Shown here piece after piece: positions 5,400 through 8,020 of a stretch of DNA of 8,020 bases. A model generated the notes under the pieces. That model ran no database searches. It was not told the DNA's origin and saw only the letters and a list, made by a program, of their open reading frames with translations. Origin of the DNA: an uncultured Oscillospiraceae bacterium (lineage in GTDB: Bacteria > Bacillota > Clostridia > Oscillospirales > Acutalibacteraceae); the NCBI GenBank assembly GCA_900542375.1, contig UQNI01000068.1, positions 1 through 8,020 on the forward strand, in the 5' to 3' direction. The position numbers were made by a program, and so were the translations under genes. Each line of letters begins with the position of its first letter. Within the stretch, counting starts at the first letter, position 1.

Positions 5400-6413
5400 A
5401 TGATTGAAATACAAAATCTTTCAAAAACATTTCCTGTTTCCGGAGGTACTGTAGAAGCGTTGAAAGATATTTCTTTGACGATACCCGACGGAGAAATCTA
5501 TGGTATTATTGGTATGAGCGGTGCAGGCAAAAGTACCCTGGTGCGCTGTATTAATATGTTGGAGAGACCCACAAGCGGGAAAGTAATCATTGACGGTAAG
5601 GACTTAGGCAGTCTGACACAAGCTCAGTTAAGAGAAGAACGCCGTAATATTACCATGATATTTCAGGGATTTAATCTTTTGATGCAGAGAAATTGTTTAA
5701 AAAATGTTTGTTTTCCTTTGGAACTTGCAGGCTATAAAAAGAAAGAAGCGGTTGAACGTGCAACCGAACTGCTTGAATTGGTTGGTCTGGGAGAAAAGTT
5801 AAAGAGCTATCCTGCTCAGCTTTCCGGCGGACAACAACAAAGGGTCGCTATCGCACGTGCTCTTGCAACACATCCTAAAATTTTGTTATGCGATGAAGCA
5901 ACCAGTGCATTAGATCCTCAAACAACGCAATCTATTTTATCTCTTATCAAAGATATTCATGATAAACTGGGCTTAACTGTGATTATCATTACCCATCAAA
6001 TGAGTGTGGTAGAACAAATTTGTACCAGAGTTGCAATTTTAAATCATGGCACTGTTGTGGAAGAGGGCGCGGTCAGTGAAGTATTTGCTTCACCTAAGTC
6101 GCAGGAAGCAAAACAGCTGGTGTATCCGGAAGGATATCAACAAGCCATTGAAACAGAAAGAGAAGAACATTTAATTCGCGTTGTATTTAATGGGGCCAAC
6201 GCTACACAAACACCATTAATTGCAAAAATGGCTATGGAAGAAAATATCATGGCAAGTATTTTGTTTGCTTCTACCCGCAGTCTTGGTGACAAAGCATACG
6301 GAAACATGTTACTGGGAATTTCAGGAGGAAAGGAACAAATGGAAAAAGCCGTTGCTTATTTACGACGGATTCCGGACATTCATGTAGAAGAGGTGACACG
6401 TGACCATGGGTGA
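5400..6413 (+). CDS. metN: Methionine ABC importer ATP-binding protein MetN with NIL domain
   Basis: Cytoplasmic ATPase subunit that drives methionine uptake through MetI. The 337-residue product has all ABC motifs: Walker A GMSGAGKST (38-46), Q-loop Gln89, signature LSGGQQQR (141-148), Walker B ILLCDE (161-166), D-loop SALD (169-172) and H-loop His199. Residues ~255-334 form the C-terminal NIL domain, starting near HLIRVVFNG. In E. coli MetN this domain binds methionine and shuts transport down when internal methionine is high. This marks it as a methionine importer rather than a generic amino-acid ATPase. AGGAG (5386-5390) lies nine bases before the ATG. The 3' end overlaps metI by 14 bases, and metQ is 76 bases upstream across a hairpin. 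Nothing is missing. Confidence 0.96.
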   Translation: MIEIQNLSKTFPVSGGTVEALKDISLTIPDGEIYGIIGMSGAGKSTLVRCINMLERPTSGKVIIDGKDLGSLTQAQLREERRNITMIFQGFNLLMQRNCLKNVCFPLELAGYKKKEAVERATELLELVGLGEKLKSYPAQLSGGQQQRVAIARALATHPKILLCDEATSALDPQTTQSILSLIKDIHDKLGLTVIIITHQMSVVEQICTRVAILNHGTVVEEGAVSEVFASPKSQEAKQLVYPEGYQQAIETEREEHLIRVVFNGANATQTPLIAKMAMEENIMASILFASTRSLGDKAYGNMLLGISGGKEQMEKAVAYLRRIPDIHVEEVTRDHG

Positions 6414-7113
6414 GTTTTTTGCATCCGAGACAGTGCAAACCGCGCTGGACATTTTAAAAACAGAATTTCCCCTTGCAATTTGGGAGACCATTTATGTTAC
6501 AGTAATCGCAACTTTTTTTGCCATTGTAATAGGACTACCCTTAGGTGTACTGCTTGTAGCAGGTGAAAAGGGAAGAGTATTACGTATTCCAAAGTGGATA
6601 CTGCATATTTTGAATATTATCATTAATTTGCTGCGTTCAATTCCATTTTTAATTTTAATGATTTTAGTTTTTCCTTTTACCAGATTGGTTATGGGCACCG
6701 TAGTAGGTACCCCGGCATCCATTGTGCCGCTTGTGATTGCGGCCTTCCCTTTTGTAGCACGTTTGGTAGAAAGCAGTTTGCGTGAAGTAAATCCTAATAT
6801 CATTGAAACAGCCCAGAGCATGGGCGCTTCACCAATGCAAATTATTGTAAAAGTGATGATTCCTGAGAGTATTCCTTCGCTTATTTCCAATATAACGCTT
6901 ACCATTACCACAGTATTGGGATATTCTGCCATGAGTGGTATTATCGGCGGCGGTGGATTGGGTAAAATCGCCATTAATTATGGTTACTACAGATACCAAT
7001 ACTTAGTTATGGGGTTTGCTGTTATTTGCTTAATCATTTTGGTACAAATATTCCAAACAGTAGGAACCCGAGTTTCCATTAAGAGCGATAGACGTTTAAA
7101 GCATAGAAAATAA
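6400..7113 (+). CDS. metI: Methionine ABC importer permease MetI
   Basis: Integral membrane subunit that forms the translocation path of the MetQNI importer. The product is 237 residues; family members are usually about 215-235. Hydrophobic segments lie at about 27-54, 66-92, 100-122, 155-185 and 200-222, consistent with the five helices of MetI. The cytoplasmic coupling (EAA-type) motif is at 136-155: ETAQSMGASP followed by MQIIVKVMIP. GYSAMSGIIGGGGLGK near 175-190 is also typical of the family. I prefer the GTG at 6400, because GAGGTGA (6390-6396) places a good ribosome site six bases (counted from GAGG) before it. The ATG at 6406 is two codons shorter, with a long 12-base spacing. The start overlaps the metN end, so the two are probably translationally coupled. 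A shared terminator follows. Confidence 0.96.
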   Translation: MTMGEFFASETVQTALDILKTEFPLAIWETIYVTVIATFFAIVIGLPLGVLLVAGEKGRVLRIPKWILHILNIIINLLRSIPFLILMILVFPFTRLVMGTVVGTPASIVPLVIAAFPFVARLVESSLREVNPNIIETAQSMGASPMQIIVKVMIPESIPSLISNITLTITTVLGYSAMSGIIGGGGLGKIAINYGYYRYQYLVMGFAVICLIILVQIFQTVGTRVSIKSDRRLKHRK

Positions 7114-7140
7114 TTGACATCTATTGTATACAGTAAAAAG

Positions 7141-7188
7141 AAAAACACAGACTGCAAAACGATGATTTCGGATGCAGTCTGTGTTTTT
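7141..7188. terminator. Bidirectional terminator between metI and the convergent metA-like gene
   Basis: A perfect 16-bp stem, AAAAACACAGACTGCA (7141-7156) with TGCAGTCTGTGTTTTT (7173-7188), encloses a 16-base loop that has its own CGA/TCG pairing. Five A residues on the left and five T residues on the right give a U-tract in either direction. It lies 27 bases after the metI stop and 26 bases beyond the end of the opposite-strand gene. Confidence 0.92.
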
Positions 7189-7214
7189 ATAGTTTCCATT
7201 GTATCATTGTGTGA

Positions 7215-7928
7215 TTAAGATTTTTTCTGGGGTTTTTCCAGCGTAATCAAATCTTTCAAATCAAACGGTGTTTGCTGATATACATAATAATTTAACCAAT
7301 TTTGAAACAGAAGATTTGCATGACTTCTCCACATAAAATGTGGGATAGCTCGTCTGTCATCATCAGGAAAGTAGTTTTCGGGCAATTCAGGATTTAATCC
7401 CCGCACTTCATCGCGATAATATTCATTCGCTAAGGTATCCCTGTCATATTCGGCATGCCCTGTGATAAAAAATTGACGGCCGCTTTTTTCAGCTACAATA
7501 TAAATACCGGCGTCATTGGAAATGGAAAGTGTAAGCAAATCGTCATGTTTGTCTACATCTTCGCGCATGATAGTGGTATGACGGGAATGCGGTGCATAGA
7601 ATCTGTCATCAAATCCACGCATCAACGGGTGAAGCGGATTTAATATTTTATGTTTATAAATTCCGGATAGCTTCGTATCCAATACATATTTGGGAATTCC
7701 ATAATGATAATATAATCCGGCCTGTGCGCTCCAACAAATATGCATTGTAGAGTATACATTGGTACGACTCCAATCCATAATTGCACATAGCTCATCCCAG
7801 TAATCTACTTCTTCAAAAGGCATCAGCTCAACAGGGGCTCCTGTTAAAATCATTCCGTCATATTTTTCATCTTTAATTTCATCTGAATCAGACAATTTGC
7901 TTAAAGCATTTTCATGTTCTGTCTTCAA
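7215..7928 (-). CDS. metA: Homoserine O-acetyltransferase (MetA family) lacking its N-terminal ~90 residues; possibly a pseudogene
   Basis: MetA acylates homoserine in the first committed step of methionine synthesis. Homology starts at residue 16 (DEIKDEKYDGMILTGAP) and runs to the normal C-terminus (NWLNYYVYQQTPFDL). The catalytic Cys65, His158 and Glu160 keep the exact spacing of E. coli Cys142, His235 and Glu237. Glu34 falls at position 111, where Glu is known to favour acetyl-CoA and Gly succinyl-CoA, so an acetyltransferase is likely. The first ~90 family residues, including the ILNLMP strand region, are absent. In their place is a Lys/Glu-rich stretch unlike MetA. An in-frame TAA at 7998-8000 closes the frame upstream. 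The only usual start is the TTG at 7928, with no good ribosome site. The protein could be non-functional, remodelled, or entered by frameshift from the GTG at 7981. The catalytic half shows no decay. Confidence 0.8.
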   Translation of the reverse strand: MKTEHENALSKLSDSDEIKDEKYDGMILTGAPVELMPFEEVDYWDELCAIMDWSRTNVYSTMHICWSAQAGLYYHYGIPKYVLDTKLSGIYKHKILNPLHPLMRGFDDRFYAPHSRHTTIMREDVDKHDDLLTLSISNDAGIYIVAEKSGRQFFITGHAEYDRDTLANEYYRDEVRGLNPELPENYFPDDDRRAIPHFMWRSHANLLFQNWLNYYVYQQTPFDLKDLITLEKPQKKS

Positions 7929-7981
7929 TTCAGCGCAAGTCTTTTCATACTTGTTTTTTTCATCAATTTTTTCGCTTTCAC
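7925..7981 (-). other. Well-placed GTG start and 18-codon frame leading into the metA-like gene
   Basis: On the minus strand, AAGAGG (7992-7987) lies five bases before a GTG (7981-7979). It opens an 18-codon frame, MKAKKLMKKTSMKRLALN, that stops at 7925-7927. The metA-like frame is -1 relative to it, and a run of seven A residues (7960-7954) lies inside the overlap. One extra A there, or a -1 slip, would join this start to the metA-like frame. This could be the true start with a base miscalled, or a programmed or phase-variable site. It may also be coincidence. Confidence 0.35.
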
Positions 7982-8019
7982 AACATCCTCTTAATTTTTA
8001 TGCTAATTGCAGGTTTTTT
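7978..8019 (-). CDS. Possible 3' tail of another minus-strand gene (partial)
   Basis: On the minus strand this is the only frame that stays open from the window edge. It reads KKPAISIKIKRML and stops at TGA (7980-7978). That stop overlaps the GTG of the next frame as GTGA, a common coupled stop/start. Thirteen codons are too few to identify a product or to prove that it is coding. Confidence 0.25.
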   Translation of the reverse strand, partial: KKPAISIKIKRML

Positions 8020-8020
8020 A

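Noticed and set aside
6492..6974. 160-codon open frame antisense to metI
   Set aside because: It lies wholly inside a clear MetI gene, has no ribosome site, and its residues are what the reverse complement of a hydrophobic membrane protein gives.
7215..7928. MetA as a second circular permutant
   Set aside because: The protein ends at the normal MetA C-terminus, and no N-terminal MetA segment follows it; the N-terminus is simply absent from the window.

Overview
The window reads as a stretch of chromosome from a low-to-moderate GC, endospore-forming, Gram-positive anaerobe, most likely a member of the Clostridia. The main reason is a complete spoIIA operon (spoIIAA-spoIIAB-sigF), which is found only in endospore formers. 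A Glu at the acyl-specificity position of MetA, strong AGGAGG-type ribosome sites and T-rich hairpin terminators fit the same group. This assignment is inference; no rRNA is present to fix it.

Layout, left to right. (1) 1-1026 (+) is the 3' part of valS (valyl-tRNA synthetase), ending in a hairpin terminator. (2) 1102-2391 (+) is folC (folylpolyglutamate/dihydrofolate synthase), ending in a 12-bp hairpin terminator. (3) 2628-4057 (+) is the overlapping spoIIAA-spoIIAB-sigF operon, the forespore anti-anti-sigma, anti-sigma kinase and sigma-F switch, ending in a 12-bp terminator. (4) 4058-4474 is a gene-free leader with a good sigma-A promoter and several dyads but no recognisable S-box or T-box. 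(5) 4475-7113 (+) is a methionine ABC importer operon in the order metQ-metN-metI, with a hairpin between metQ and metN. (6) A 16-bp bidirectional terminator at 7141-7188 separates it from a convergent (-) metA-like gene at 7215-7928, which lacks the normal MetA N-terminal ~90 residues.

The standout is the methionine-binding lipoprotein. After a normal lipoprotein signal peptide, the two halves of MetQ are in swapped order: what is normally the C-terminal half comes first, then a short new linker, then what is normally the N-terminal half. This is a natural-looking circular permutation. All the ligand-contact residues I can recall for MetQ are retained, and the cut lies at the inter-lobe crossover, so the protein is probably functional.

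How the genes work together: metQ, metN and metI make a complete binding protein/ATPase/permease importer, and a methionine-biosynthesis acyltransferase gene sits next to them, so the right third is a methionine supply region. The acyltransferase itself is odd. Its start is unsupported, its N-terminus is replaced by a Lys/Glu-rich stretch, and a 7-A homopolymer separates it from a much better start in the -1-related frame. The spoIIA operon in the middle is self-contained.
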